Source: Methylobacterium pseudosasicola (GTDB lineage: Bacteria; Pseudomonadota; Alphaproteobacteria; Rhizobiales; Beijerinckiaceae). From it: a DNA stretch of 64,000 bases. The notes under the pieces are model-generated. The model was given only the letters and a program-made list of their open reading frames with translations, was not told where the DNA came from and did not search any database. The position numbers and the translations under genes are program-made. The number at the start of each line of letters is the position of its first letter. The stretch's first letter is position 1. Shown in pieces: positions 25,258 through 33,649 of the stretch. The stretch covers positions 52,691 through 116,690 of the forward strand of contig NZ_FOTK01000020.1 of assembly GCF_900114535.1 (NCBI RefSeq), written 5' to 3'.

Positions 25258-25516
25258 AGTAGGCCCGGCCGTAGAACGGCTTGGATTCCGGGCGATAGCG
25301 GTCGCCGACCGGCCAGGTATAGGGCTGGTCCTTGCCGGTGCGGATGTCGGAGCCGAATTTCGGCGTGTTGAACCCGATGCCGTGAAGGCTGCCGGTCCGG
25401 CCCTTGGCGCCCTGCATCGTGGATCCTGACTCGCGGGCCAGCGCCACGCTCGACATCCCGACGACGAGAACAGCCGCAAGCGAAGCGCGGCCCAGTCCCA
25501 TGGCTTTCTGCATCAT
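25256..25516 (-). CDS. Exported hypothetical protein (86 aa), stress-promoter linked
   Basis: ATG 25516 with AGGAGGCG directly upstream. Residues 1-27 form a signal peptide (VVGMSSVALA). The mature part has GIGFNTPKFGSDIRTGKDQPYTW and YRPESKPFYGRAY, aromatic- and Pro-rich. A GGAAC-N16-CGTT promoter sits about 37 bp upstream of the start, so it is likely induced in the general stress response. Function unknown. Confidence 0.7.
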   Translation of the reverse strand: MMQKAMGLGRASLAAVLVVGMSSVALARESGSTMQGAKGRTGSLHGIGFNTPKFGSDIRTGKDQPYTWPVGDRYRPESKPFYGRAY

Positions 25517-25552
25517 CGCCTCCTGTCCCGGCCGAAGTGCCGGTACAGGAGG

Positions 25553-25577
25553 AACGGTAGCGCTTCCGCCCGGTTCC
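25553..25577 (-). promoter_or_regulatory. Sigma-EcfG-type promoter for the small exported protein
   Basis: On the minus strand, GGAAC (25577-25573), a 16-bp spacer and CGTT (25556-25553) exactly match the EcfG consensus. The start codon lies about 37 bp downstream, with AGGAGG between. Confidence 0.65.
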
Positions 25578-25596
25578 GCCGCGCCGTGCGGTCCCG

Positions 25597-26430
25597 TCAG
25601 AAGCCGTTCCCGCCCCCGAAACAGGCGACCGCCAGCCGCCCGGTGCAGGCCGTATCAGCCTGAGCAGATCCTGCTGCGATGCCGGCGCCCCCCACCGCTC
25701 CACCACCCCGAGCCGTGCTGGCGGTCGTCACCGGATCCGTGGTCGCGTTGGCGCCGCCCGCGATCCCGGCACCGCCGACCGAACCGCCTCCGTTGGCGGT
25801 GGACGTCGCCGCCGTTGCTGTCGCGGTGTTCAGGCCGGTTGAACTGGCGCCGATCCCGCTGCCGCTGCCGAAACCGCCCGTCCCGAACGAGGCCACCGAC
25901 GAAGCCGAGTTCGCATTGGTGTTCAGGCTGGTAGCGATGGCCGAGCTTCCGCTGGTCCCACCTATGCCGAACGACGAGAAGGCACTGCCCGAGATCGAGC
26001 CGATCGCCGAACTCGACGAGGTGTTGAAGCCGCTGCGCGTCCCGGTCGCCCCGATCGTGCTGCCGGTCCCGGTCGAGCCGGAACTCGTGCTGCTGGTGAT
26101 GCCGGCGCCTCCGGTCGTGCCGACGCCGGTCAGGCCGAGCCGGCCGGTGCTGCCGCTCGCACCCGACGGCGGCGCGATGCTGCCGCTTCCGGAGCCTCCG
26201 CCGCCGAAGCTCAGCTGACCGGCATTCACCAGCCCGCCGCCCTGGGCCGAGAGGGTCGGGAATGGGCCGGTGGTGGACCCGCCGCCGATGCTGAGTTGTC
26301 CGGGATTGGCGATCGCCGTGACCGGTTCCAGCGAGGCCGCCGAGGGCGCGGTGGCGGTGGCGGACAGGTTTTGCGCCCAGGCCGACGAGGCGAACGGAAG
26401 CAGCAGGGCGGCAGCGAGGAGGACCCGCAT
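25597..26430 (-). CDS. Exported Gly/Ser/Thr-rich protein (277 aa)
   Basis: ATG 26430 begins a signal peptide (residues 1-20, FASSAWAQ). The mature part is almost entirely Gly, Ser, Thr and Ala with periodic GGG, GSG and GIG motifs (for example GTGGFGSGSGIGAS), ending in a short Cys-containing ACTGRLAVACFGGGNGF, so two cysteines close to the C-terminus could pair. It has the look of a surface or biofilm-related low-complexity protein, but no domain is recognised. A weaker EcfG-like promoter (GGAAC-N16-GGTT) lies about 37 bp upstream. Confidence 0.7.
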   Translation of the reverse strand: MRVLLAAALLLPFASSAWAQNLSATATAPSAASLEPVTAIANPGQLSIGGGSTTGPFPTLSAQGGGLVNAGQLSFGGGGSGSGSIAPPSGASGSTGRLGLTGVGTTGGAGITSSTSSGSTGTGSTIGATGTRSGFNTSSSSAIGSISGSAFSSFGIGGTSGSSAIATSLNTNANSASSVASFGTGGFGSGSGIGASSTGLNTATATAATSTANGGGSVGGAGIAGGANATTDPVTTASTARGGGAVGGAGIAAGSAQADTACTGRLAVACFGGGNGF

Positions 26431-26466
26431 GGCTGGTGACATCCACGAAACAGTGTGTCCGCAGCC

Positions 26467-26491
26467 AACCACGCCACTTCAGGCGGGTTCC
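26467..26491 (-). promoter_or_regulatory. Possible EcfG-like promoter (one mismatch)
   Basis: Minus-strand GGAAC (26491-26487), 16 bp, then GGTT instead of CGTT (26470-26467), located 37 bp before the ATG of the Gly/Ser-rich exported protein. Spacing and placement match the perfect promoter 0.9 kb away, but the -10 element has one mismatch. Confidence 0.3.
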
Positions 26492-26521
26492 GTCATGGGC
26501 CAATCACTGAAAATCTCGGAT

Positions 26522-26614
26522 TCAAAAGGTCTTCGACCTTTTGCGGGTCCAGGGCAGAGCCCTGGTCCATCGGGGCTCCGCCCCGATACCCCGCCAAAGG
26601 GCTGAGCCCTTTGG
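26522..26614. repeat. Four-hairpin dispersed repeat, copy 2
   Basis: Same series as at 4191-4284 and in the same orientation: AAAAGGTC/GACCTTTT, CCAGGGC/GCCCTGG, CGGGG/CCCCG and the 21-bp palindrome CCAAAGGGCT/AGCCCTTTGG (26594-26614). The stem of the second hairpin differs from copy 1 but stays complementary, i.e. compensatory changes. Confidence 0.85.
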
Positions 26615-26646
26615 GATCCCTCTTCTTTGCCTGGGCGGGCTGGTTA

Positions 26647-28725
26647 TCAGGCTGCCCTGACCCAGACCGCGGTGTCGTGGAAGGTGGCGCCGTCGTTGGG
26701 GGCAGCCGGGGTGTCACCGATCAGCGCGTTGATGCCGCGCCCGCCCGAGAAAGCGGCCGAGGGCCACAGGCTCTCCACCACCACGATCCCGGGCGGCTGC
26801 CCCTCGGCGAGGCGCGCATGCAGCCGGACCTGGCCGCGAGTGTTGCCGATCTCCACCGCATCCCCGGTGGCGATCCCGAGGCGGGCGCCGTCCGCCGGAT
26901 GGAGCAGGCAGGTCGGGCGCCCCTCGCGCCGGATCGATTCCGGGCTGTTGGTGAAGGTGGTGTTGAGGAACTGGCGGGCCGGCGGCGCCACCATCCGGAA
27001 CGGCCGCTCGGCATCGGCCGGCTCCGACACCGCCCAATGGTCGGGCAGGGCCGGCATGCCGGCGGCCCGCGGCCCCAGCGACGACCAGTCCGGGCTGAAC
27101 CGGAAGCGCCCATCCGAATGGCCAAAGCCGGTGAGGAAGTGGCTCTCGGCAAAACTCGGCTGCGCGTCGATCCAGCGTTCCTGCTCCAGCCGATCGAGGC
27201 CGCCCCATCCGGAACGGGCCAGGGTGGCATCGGCGAGATCTCGCGCGCTGAAATCGAAGCCTGCATGCGTGGCTCCGAGCCGGCCGGCGAGGGCGGCGAT
27301 CAGGTCGTGGTTGGAGCGGCATTCCCCCGGCGGCTCCAGCAGCGCCGGCCCCGACTGGATATGGCTGTGGCCGCCGGCCCCGTAGATGTCGTCGTGCTCC
27401 AGGAAGGTGGTGGCGGGCAGCACGAGGTCGGCGAGCGCCGCCGTCTCGGTCATGAACTGCTCGTGCACCGCCAGGAACACGTCCGGCCGCATCAGGCCGG
27501 CGCGCACGCGGTTGCTGTCCGGGGCGGAGGCGGCGGGGTTGGCCGACTGGATCAGCATGGCCCGCACCGGCGGCCCGCCCTGCAGGGCGTCCGCATCGTC
27601 GGCTAGGATCGCGCCGATCCGGCTCATGTCGAGCTCGCGCACCCCCGGGGCCTTGGCGTCGAGGCCCTCGGTCAGGGTCTTGTCCCAGTTGAAGATCGCG
27701 GCGTTCTGCCAGAGGGCGCCGCCGCCTTCGTGCTGCCAGGCGCCGGTGACGGTCGGCAGGCAGGTCACCGCGTGCAGGTTGACCGCGCCGTTGCGCGTCC
27801 GGGTGAAGCCGAAGCCGCAGCGGATGTAGCTGCGCGGCGTCGCGCCGTAGAGCGCCGCGAAGGCCTCGATCTCGGCGACCGTGAGGCCGGTGATCGCGGC
27901 TGCCCAGTCCGGGGTTCGGGTCGCGACGTGGGCCTCCAGCGCCGCCGTGTCCTCGGCATGGGCCGCGAGGTAGGCCCGGTCGGCGTAGCCATCGCGGAAC
28001 AGCACGTGGAGGACGGCGCAGGCCAGGGCCCCGTCGGTGCCGGGCCGAGGCGCGAGGTGGAGGTCGGCTGCCGCCGCGGTGCCGGTGCGGTAGGGATCGA
28101 TCACCACCAACTTGGCGCCCCGCGTCTTGCGGGCCCGGCTGATGTGGCTCATCGCGTTGACCTGGGTGCTCACGGGGTTGCCGCCCCAGACCACGATCAG
28201 GTCGGAGACCGCCATTTCCCGCGGGTCCGGGCCGGCGACGCGGCCGATGCCGGCGCTCCAGCCGGCGATGGCGATGGCGGTGCAGATGGTTCGCTTGCGG
28301 CGGGAATAGCCCATCACGTGGGTCAACCGGTGGATGCCGTCGCGCTGGACGAGGCCCATCGTGCCGCCGGAATTGTACGGCCAGACCGCCTCCGGACCGT
28401 GGCGTTCGGCGGCTTCCGTGAAGGCTCCGGCCAGGCGGTCGAGGGCGGCGTCCCACGCGATCGGGCGCCACTGGCCACTGCCCTTCGGGCCAACTCGTTC
28501 CAGAGGCTGGAGAATCCGGTCCGGATGGTGGACCCGCTCGCCGTAGCGGCTGACCTTCGCGCAGATCACCCCGGCGGTGTAGGGGTTGTCCCCGCCCTTC
28601 ACGGAGACGACGCGGCCGTCGGCCACCTGCACGTCCAGGCTGCAGGCGGAGGGGCAATCATGCGGGCAGACGGTCCGGGCCAAGCGACGAACTCCGTGCC
28701 GTCTCTTCGCGGCGGCGTCGGCCAT
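26647..28725 (-). CDS. Molybdopterin-dependent oxidoreductase
   Basis: 692-residue enzyme of the DMSO-reductase family with a bis-molybdopterin guanine dinucleotide cofactor. The N-terminus has a 4Fe-4S site: VCPHDCPSAC at about residues 19-28 and GVICAKV at about 52-58. The conserved molybdopterin motifs follow (GPEAVWPYNSGGTMG, ICTAIAIAGWSAGIG, DLIVVWGGNPVSTQVNAM, IRCGFGFTRTRNG) and a C-terminal dinucleotide-binding domain starts near 560 (NTTFTNSPESIR, GDAVEIGNTRGQVRL). No twin-arginine signal, so cytoplasmic. Substrate unknown: close to a widely distributed, uncharacterised clade rather than nitrate or formate enzymes. No maturation or electron-transfer genes are nearby. Its start is divergent from the BON/OmpA-like gene. 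Confidence 0.92.
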   Translation of the reverse strand: MADAAAKRRHGVRRLARTVCPHDCPSACSLDVQVADGRVVSVKGGDNPYTAGVICAKVSRYGERVHHPDRILQPLERVGPKGSGQWRPIAWDAALDRLAGAFTEAAERHGPEAVWPYNSGGTMGLVQRDGIHRLTHVMGYSRRKRTICTAIAIAGWSAGIGRVAGPDPREMAVSDLIVVWGGNPVSTQVNAMSHISRARKTRGAKLVVIDPYRTGTAAAADLHLAPRPGTDGALACAVLHVLFRDGYADRAYLAAHAEDTAALEAHVATRTPDWAAAITGLTVAEIEAFAALYGATPRSYIRCGFGFTRTRNGAVNLHAVTCLPTVTGAWQHEGGGALWQNAAIFNWDKTLTEGLDAKAPGVRELDMSRIGAILADDADALQGGPPVRAMLIQSANPAASAPDSNRVRAGLMRPDVFLAVHEQFMTETAALADLVLPATTFLEHDDIYGAGGHSHIQSGPALLEPPGECRSNHDLIAALAGRLGATHAGFDFSARDLADATLARSGWGGLDRLEQERWIDAQPSFAESHFLTGFGHSDGRFRFSPDWSSLGPRAAGMPALPDHWAVSEPADAERPFRMVAPPARQFLNTTFTNSPESIRREGRPTCLLHPADGARLGIATGDAVEIGNTRGQVRLHARLAEGQPPGIVVVESLWPSAAFSGGRGINALIGDTPAAPNDGATFHDTAVWVRAA

Positions 28726-28900
28726 GATGCAAGCGCCGTGCTTTTTTGCGGCGAGACCATGCGAAGTTTACGCGAAGAATGCGGTTTTTCCCGGCGGGCA
28801 TCCCGCCAGCCTGCGAAGAATTGGTCTTCATCCTGCCGAATTGGCGGTATGGTCTCGCGTCCCGGATCCCGCTGAACTCACGATTGCGCCGTTGCCAGAA

Positions 28901-30928
28901 GTGTTCGCTCAAGGCTTGCGCCGCGCCGGCTGGCTCGCCGGCCTGCCCGCGCTCGCGCTGATCTGGGCGAGCGCGACGCTCTACGCCGCCCCGCAGATCG
29001 CCGACCGGATCGAGGCCGCCGGCGCAAGCGTCGCCGCCGGCACCGCCACCGCCACCGCCATCGGCGAGCCCTGGCTGCGGCTGGAGGCGCGGGGGCGCGA
29101 CCTGGCGGCGGCGGGCGAGGCGCCGGATGTCGGCGAGCGCGAGACCGTGCTGGCGAAGCTCGCCGCCCTGGAGGGGCCCCGGCGGATCGTCTCGGAGGTC
29201 GGGCTGGTGGAGACGGCCTCGCCGTTCCTCTGGGCCGCGATCCGCACCGGCGCGGCCCGGGTGGCGCTGGAGGGCAGCCGCCCGGTGGAGATCGGCCGGC
29301 GGGCCCTGGAGGCGCGGGTCACCGGGGCGCTGGCGCCCGGCACCCATCTCGACGACACCGCCCGGGCGGCCAGAGGGGCGCCCCCGGACTTCGCCAGCGC
29401 CGCGGCCTTCCTGGCGGCGCGCCTGTCCGGGCTCGCCAAGGGCGGCCGGGCGGCGTTAAGCGACACCGTGCTCAGCCTCTCCGGCGAGGCCCTGGACGTG
29501 CCGGCCTACGAGGCTTTGCGAGCCGCCCTGTCGGACCCGCCGACCGGGTTCAGCATCGGGCGGATCGAGATCCTGCCGCCCGCGGTGGCGCAGTACCGGT
29601 TCACGGTGGAGAAGTCGGCCCGGGGGGTTTTGCTCGACGGCTTCGCGCCCTCCGCGGCGGACCGGGAGGCGGCTCTCCGCGCCGCCGCGGAGGCCGTGCC
29701 CGGCAGCACCGTGCAGGACCGGCTGCTCACCGCACGGGGGCTCGACCCGGCGATCGACCCAAAAACCCTGATCGCCTTCGCGTTCAAGCTCGCCGAATTG
29801 ATCCAGGCCGGCACCGTCAGCTTTTCCGATGATGCCGTATCGGTCACTGGCGACGCCATCGACGCCCAGGCCATCCCGGACGCCGCCGCGCTGATGCGCG
29901 AGGGCCGGCCCGCCGGGGTGAAGCCCGGTTCGGTGGCGCTGACGGCCCGGCCGCTCTCGCCCTACCGGGTGGCGATCCGCCGGACCCCGGAGGCGGTCAC
30001 GCTGACCGGCCACCTGCCCGACGACGCGACCCGGGAGCGGGTGCTCGCCGCCCTGCGGCCGCGCCTGTTCCGCGAGCCGGTGGTGGACCGCACCCGTCTG
30101 GCCGACGGCGCCCCGCCGGATCTCGGCACGGCCCTCGCCGCGGCCGCCCCCCTGGTGGCGAACCTCGCGGTCGGGGAGGTGGCGGTCTCGGACCGGGCGC
30201 TGACGCTCACCGGCGAGAGCCTCTACCGCGAGGCCGCCGCCCGGACGCCGGAGCGGCTGGCCGAGGCGCTGCCCCCCGGCTGGACCGGCCAGGCCACCAT
30301 CGCGGCCCGCCAGCCCGCCGAGACCCGCGACCCCGCCGCCTGCCGGGCCGAGGCCGCCGCGACGCTGGCCGGAGCCGCTCTGCGCTTCCCGGCGGGCGGC
30401 GCGACCCTGACGCCGGCCTTCTACCCCGTCCTCGACGCCCTGGCGGCCCTGGCCAAGGCCTGCCCATCCCTGCGCATCGCGATCTCGGCCCCCGCCGACC
30501 CGGGGAAGCCCAAGCCGGCCCCGGGGGAGGGCGCCCCGGCCGCCGAGGCGGCCCCGACCCAGATGGCGAGCACGGCCCGGCCCGATTCCCCCGCCGCCAC
30601 CGGCTCGGCCCCGAAGCCCGCTGCCAAGGTGCATCCGGAGCCCGAGACCAAGCCGGCCCCGAAGAAGGCCGAGCCCCCCAAGGCCGAGCCTGCAAAGCCC
30701 GGAGCCTCGAATCCCGCGCCCGCGAAGCCCGCCGGCTCCAAGACGCCCCCCACCCAAAAAGCCGACAAAAAATCCAAAGACGCCGTCGACGAGCCGCCCC
30801 TCGACCTGCCGCGCCTGCGCGGGCAGGCGGTCATCGAGTATCTGCTCCAGGCCGGGGTACGGCCGGACCAGATCAGCGCCGGGCCGGACGCGCCGGCCGG
30901 CCCCGTCGCCTTCGCGCTGCTGCCGTGA
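28901..30928 (+). CDS. BON-repeat and OmpA-like envelope protein
   Basis: A 675-residue protein starting at GTG 28901 (upstream frame would overlap the divergent gene). One N-terminal hydrophobic segment (residues 10-30) anchors or exports it. Three to four BON-like repeats follow (residues about 60-460), each of the pattern VTLTGHLPDDATRERVLAALR or VLLDGFAPSAADREAALRAA. The last 200 residues begin CRAEAAATLAGAALRFPAGGATLTP, the start of an OmpA-like peptidoglycan-binding domain. A Pro/Ala/Lys-rich insert of about 100 residues then precedes LPRLRGQAVIEYLLQAGVRPDQI, the usual OmpA C-terminal helix. The TD and NxxLSxxRA ligand motifs are degenerate, so binding is uncertain. Likely spans the periplasm. 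Confidence 0.75.
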   Translation: MFAQGLRRAGWLAGLPALALIWASATLYAAPQIADRIEAAGASVAAGTATATAIGEPWLRLEARGRDLAAAGEAPDVGERETVLAKLAALEGPRRIVSEVGLVETASPFLWAAIRTGAARVALEGSRPVEIGRRALEARVTGALAPGTHLDDTARAARGAPPDFASAAAFLAARLSGLAKGGRAALSDTVLSLSGEALDVPAYEALRAALSDPPTGFSIGRIEILPPAVAQYRFTVEKSARGVLLDGFAPSAADREAALRAAAEAVPGSTVQDRLLTARGLDPAIDPKTLIAFAFKLAELIQAGTVSFSDDAVSVTGDAIDAQAIPDAAALMREGRPAGVKPGSVALTARPLSPYRVAIRRTPEAVTLTGHLPDDATRERVLAALRPRLFREPVVDRTRLADGAPPDLGTALAAAAPLVANLAVGEVAVSDRALTLTGESLYREAAARTPERLAEALPPGWTGQATIAARQPAETRDPAACRAEAAATLAGAALRFPAGGATLTPAFYPVLDALAALAKACPSLRIAISAPADPGKPKPAPGEGAPAAEAAPTQMASTARPDSPAATGSAPKPAAKVHPEPETKPAPKKAEPPKAEPAKPGASNPAPAKPAGSKTPPTQKADKKSKDAVDEPPLDLPRLRGQAVIEYLLQAGVRPDQISAGPDAPAGPVAFALLP

Positions 30929-30977
30929 GGCTCGGGCCGCGCGCCCGCGCCGGTTTGCGCCTATGATCGCCGCCCTC

Positions 30978-31071
30978 CCGTCATTGCGAGCGCAGCGAAG
31001 CAACCCAGGGCAGCGCGCGATCGCGGAACGTGGCGGATCCCTGGGTCGCTTCGCTGCGCGCGCGATGACGG
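30978..31071. repeat. Palindromic repeat, family A copy 1
   Basis: CCGTCATTGCGAGC and AGCGAAGCAACCCAGGG at the left, and CCCTGGGTCGCTTCGCTGCG and CGCGATGACGG at the right form an imperfect palindrome of 94 bp. Related copies with variable middles lie at 33119 and 42630. Confidence 0.8.
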
Positions 31072-31188
31072 CGTGGGGTGACAGGCCGGACCACGCAAAC
31101 GGAACCCGTATGAGACCGACACAGACCCCGATCCGTCCAGCGCACCGCCCCGATGGTCACCCATCGTCGTCCCCGAAGCGCGACGCGC

Positions 31189-31299
31189 TCTCCTCCCCCT
31201 TGTGGGGAGGAGTTGGAGGTGGGGGTGGTTCAGACGGCACCGTTTCGCTTGATCCTGCACCACCCCCACCCCGGGCCCCTCTCCACAGGGGGGAGGGGA
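31189..31299. repeat. Palindromic repeat, family B copy 1
   Basis: CTCCTCCCCCTTGTGGGGAGG hairpin followed by a GGTGGGGGTGG arm, then CCACCCCCACC and CCCTCTCCACAGGGGGGAGGGG. Same family as the inner parts of the repeats at 46857 and 48486. A fragment CACCTCAGGATGAGGG at 31327-31342 matches the right end of the family C repeat at 57957. Confidence 0.8.
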
Positions 31300-31393
31300 A
31301 AAAGCGCAACGGCTTTCAACGCCCGCACCTCAGGATGAGGGCGCTGGTGGGAGGGCGATATCCAGCTGCCGCCGGGGAGGCCGGACGGCCGTG

Positions 31394-31660
31394 ATGCTGC
31401 TGCTTGACGGATTCTGGCCCGGGCTCGCCTGGGCGGGGGCACTCGGCCTGGTGGTCGGGGCCCTGGCCGGCTGGCCGGCCCGGCCGCTGGTGCCGCTCGC
31501 TCTGTGCGGGCTCGCCGCGCTCCTGGCGGCGCTGGCGCTCGTGGAGATCGTGCCGGGCCTGCCCGGCCTGTGGCTGGAGGGCGCCGGCCTGATCCTGCCG
31601 CCCTACCTCGCCGGCTGCGCCCTGGGCGCCCTGGCGCGCCGCTGGGTCGCCCGTCCGTAG
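31394..31660 (+). CDS. Small membrane protein (88 aa)
   Basis: ATG 31394 (GTG 31391 also possible). Nearly all hydrophobic: three predicted transmembrane segments at about residues 8-28, 35-52 and 62-82, the last two joined by a short polar loop. Ends with a basic RRWVARP. Function unknown. Confidence 0.6.
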   Translation: MLLLDGFWPGLAWAGALGLVVGALAGWPARPLVPLALCGLAALLAALALVEIVPGLPGLWLEGAGLILPPYLAGCALGALARRWVARP

Positions 31661-31681
31661 GGTCGCGATCCGCGGCGGGAT

Positions 31682-31708
31682 GGAACCGGCCCGCCCCCCG
31701 GCGACGTT
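31682..31708 (+). promoter_or_regulatory. Possible EcfG-like promoter, 18-bp spacer
   Basis: GGAAC (31682-31686), 18 bp, CGTT (31705-31708), 49 bp before the ATG at 31758. The spacer is one or two bases longer than the Methylobacterium consensus, so this is only a weak candidate. Confidence 0.3.
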
Positions 31709-31757
31709 GCTTCTGCGAGAATGGCCCCAGCGGCCTACAACCAGAAGAGGCGATCCG

Positions 31758-31928
31758 ATGCCGAACCTGACGCGCTCCGCCCGCCGCTACGCCCTCCGCC
31801 TGCCGCGCCCCCGGGCCGGCGCCGCCGCCACCGGCCTGTTCCTGGCCGCCCTGGCCCTCTCCGCGGCGACGGTCCCCCTGGCAGAGCCGACCACAGCCAG
31901 CACCGCCCAGGCCTCGCTGGCCCGCTGA
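31758..31928 (+). CDS. Small exported or membrane protein (56 aa)
   Basis: ATG 31758 is preceded by the strong AGAAGAGG. The first 22 residues are basic (LTRSARRYALRLPRPRAG) and a hydrophobic helix follows (about residues 23-43, ATGLFLAALALSAATVPLA), then a short polar end. This may be a signal peptide with a tiny mature part, or a single-span membrane peptide. The strong ribosome binding site is the best evidence that it is real. Confidence 0.55.
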   Translation: MPNLTRSARRYALRLPRPRAGAAATGLFLAALALSAATVPLAEPTTASTAQASLAR

Positions 31929-31983
31929 GGCGCGACGGGGAGGGGCTTACGGAAAGCTCCGCCCCGCCGAGGACGGGCTCGTT

Positions 31984-32156
31984 CCCTCCCCCCTCTGCGG
32001 GGGAGGGTGGCCCCCGAAGGGGGTCGGGAGAGGGGAGCGACGGTGCAGGGAAAAGCACTGACCCGCACATCGGGTCCGCCTTGTTCGGAGCCCGGGTTCC
32101 CCTCTCCCGACCCGGCCTGACGGCCGGCCCACCCTCCCCCGCAGAGGGGGGAGGGG
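31984..32156. repeat. Long palindromic repeat
   Basis: CCCTCCCCCCTCTGCGGGGGAGGGTGG at the left end and CCACCCTCCCCCGCAGAGGGGGGAGGG at the right end are inverted copies; inner arms GTCGGGAGAGGGG and CCCCTCTCCCGAC are complementary too. Total length about 173 bp, with a non-palindromic middle. It fills the gap before the YidB-like gene. Confidence 0.8.
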
Positions 32157-32267
32157 ATGCGCGGGCACGATCCGCTCTACCCTGCAGCCTTCAAAAGCCC
32201 ACCCTGCAACCCCCACCCCACACCCGCCGTTGTCAGCCCGGGCGGAGCCCGCCCCGGAGGGACGCTT

Positions 32268-32972
32268 ATGGGTTTGCTCGAATCGGCGATCGGCGGCGTG
32301 CTCGGTCAGGTGTTCGGCGGCCAGAAGCAGGGATCCGGGGGGATGTCGCCCCTGGTGAAGGCCCTGCTGATGCTGCTGCTCGCCAAGGGCGCCAGCGGCG
32401 GTTTTGGCGACATTTTCGGGCGCGGCGGCCGGGGTGAGCCGGGGCCCGAGGCCGACCGGTCCGGCGGCGCCGGCCCCTACGGACGCGATCCCGGCCAGCA
32501 CCCCGCCGATGCCGGCGGGCGCGACGGCCCGGAGCCGGGGGATCTCGGCGGCTGGGACCAGTCCGGCCAGCGCCGCGAGACCGGCCCCTCCGACCCATCC
32601 CTGCCGCCCGGCGATTTTTCGGACCTGTCCGGCATGCTCGACGGCCCGGGGGAATCCAGCCCGGCCGCGAGCCGCGCCGCCCCCGAGCATCAGGGCGACC
32701 TGGGCGGCCTCGACGGCCTGGTCGACCGGTTCCGCCAGGGGGGCCTCGGCGACGTGATCGAATCCTGGATCGGCCCCGGCAGCAACCGCCCGGTAGCCCC
32801 GGCCCAGCTCGCCCAGGCTCTGGGGCCCGACACGCTCGACACCCTCCAGAGCCAGACCGGGATGGACCGCGAGGCGCTGCTCTCACAACTGGCCCAGGCC
32901 CTGCCGGAGGTGGTGCACGCGCTTACGCCTCAGGGGCGGCTGCCGGGGGCGGAGGAACGGCGGGGGTGGTGA
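32268..32972 (+). CDS. YidB/DUF937-family protein
   Basis: 234-residue protein. The N-terminal 45 residues (MGLLESAIGGVLGQVFGG, LVKALLMLLLAKG) and the C-terminal 75 residues (GLVDRFRQGGLGDVIESWIG, NRPVAPAQLAQALGPD, GMDREALLSQLAQALPEVV) match the YidB (DUF937) family. The central 110 residues are Gly/Asp/Pro-rich and disordered, an insert longer than in most members. ATG 32268 follows CGGAGGG. YidB proteins have no established function; a DUF937 domain is suspected of oligomer formation. Confidence 0.85.
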   Translation: MGLLESAIGGVLGQVFGGQKQGSGGMSPLVKALLMLLLAKGASGGFGDIFGRGGRGEPGPEADRSGGAGPYGRDPGQHPADAGGRDGPEPGDLGGWDQSGQRRETGPSDPSLPPGDFSDLSGMLDGPGESSPAASRAAPEHQGDLGGLDGLVDRFRQGGLGDVIESWIGPGSNRPVAPAQLAQALGPDTLDTLQSQTGMDREALLSQLAQALPEVVHALTPQGRLPGAEERRGW

Positions 32973-33118
32973 GCCGGCCACTAGATAAGCAGTGGATTAA
33001 TCGCCGCCCGGTCTCTTCCCCAACGATCATGATTTCAATCAGTGGCTGATCTTTGCAAGTGCCTCACAAGCTGTAATCATGCCGGTTATAGTTGGATGGT
33101 TCGATCTCTCGTCTCGCA

Positions 33119-33211
33119 CCGTCATCGCGAGAGGAGCGAAGCGACCCAGTGCAGCGCGCGATCCCCGAACATAGTGCGTCCCTAGGTGGCTTCGCTGCGC
33201 TCGCAACGACT
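33119..33211. repeat. Palindromic repeat, family A copy 2
   Basis: CCGTCATCGCGAG, GGAGCGAAGCGACCCAGTGC at the left and TAGGTGGCTTCGCTGCGCTCGCAACGAC at the right, the same element as at 30978. The 335 bp between the YidB-like gene and the next gene contain this repeat and otherwise nothing recognised. Confidence 0.75.
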
Positions 33212-33307
33212 GCGAGGGCGGCGGCAAGACCTGCAACGGGGAATCGCATCACGCGCTAAAGGCCAAGGGCTTTTGTCCAATATGTCCTTCCGAACGCATC
33301 TGACCGG

Positions 33308-33649
33308 TCAAGGCTTCCAGGGATAAGCGGTGAGGAAGCGCATCTCAGTATCGTGGGTGATCTCCCAGACGCTGCGGAGAGAGATGACGCGGCCGTCCGG
33401 TGCCGTCACAGGCCCCTCGAATACTCGGCGCGGTAGGCCGATCGGGCGCACCACCGTGCGCCCCGGCCAATGATCAACCGCGTGTTTCACCAGATCACCG
33501 GCGAGACGTTCAGGCTCCTCAGCCGCATACCCGAAAGCCAGCAAATACTTGGCTTTCGATGCGCCATCGGTGTGCGCCGGGTTGAGCAGGTAGCTGACGA
33601 TCTTGGGCCACGCGACGGTCCAGACTATCGCTTCGACGGCGTCGGTCAC
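33308..33649 (-). CDS. DUF6883 domain protein
   Basis: 113-residue protein. The pattern AVEAIVWTVAWPKIVSYLLNPAHTDGASKAKYLLAFGY, a helix LAGDLVKHAVDH, then GRTVVRPIGLPRRVFEGPVTAPDGRVISLRSVWEI, matches DUF6883 (N-terminal K-x-x-x-Y-L-L-N-P, G-x-x-K-A). It overlaps by four bases (GTGA) the end of the upstream DUF4926 gene, so the two are probably translated together. The pair recurs in diverse bacteria, suggesting a functional partnership such as toxin-antitoxin or nuclease-immunity, but activity is unproven. Confidence 0.75.
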   Translation of the reverse strand: MTDAVEAIVWTVAWPKIVSYLLNPAHTDGASKAKYLLAFGYAAEEPERLAGDLVKHAVDHWPGRTVVRPIGLPRRVFEGPVTAPDGRVISLRSVWEITHDTEMRFLTAYPWKP

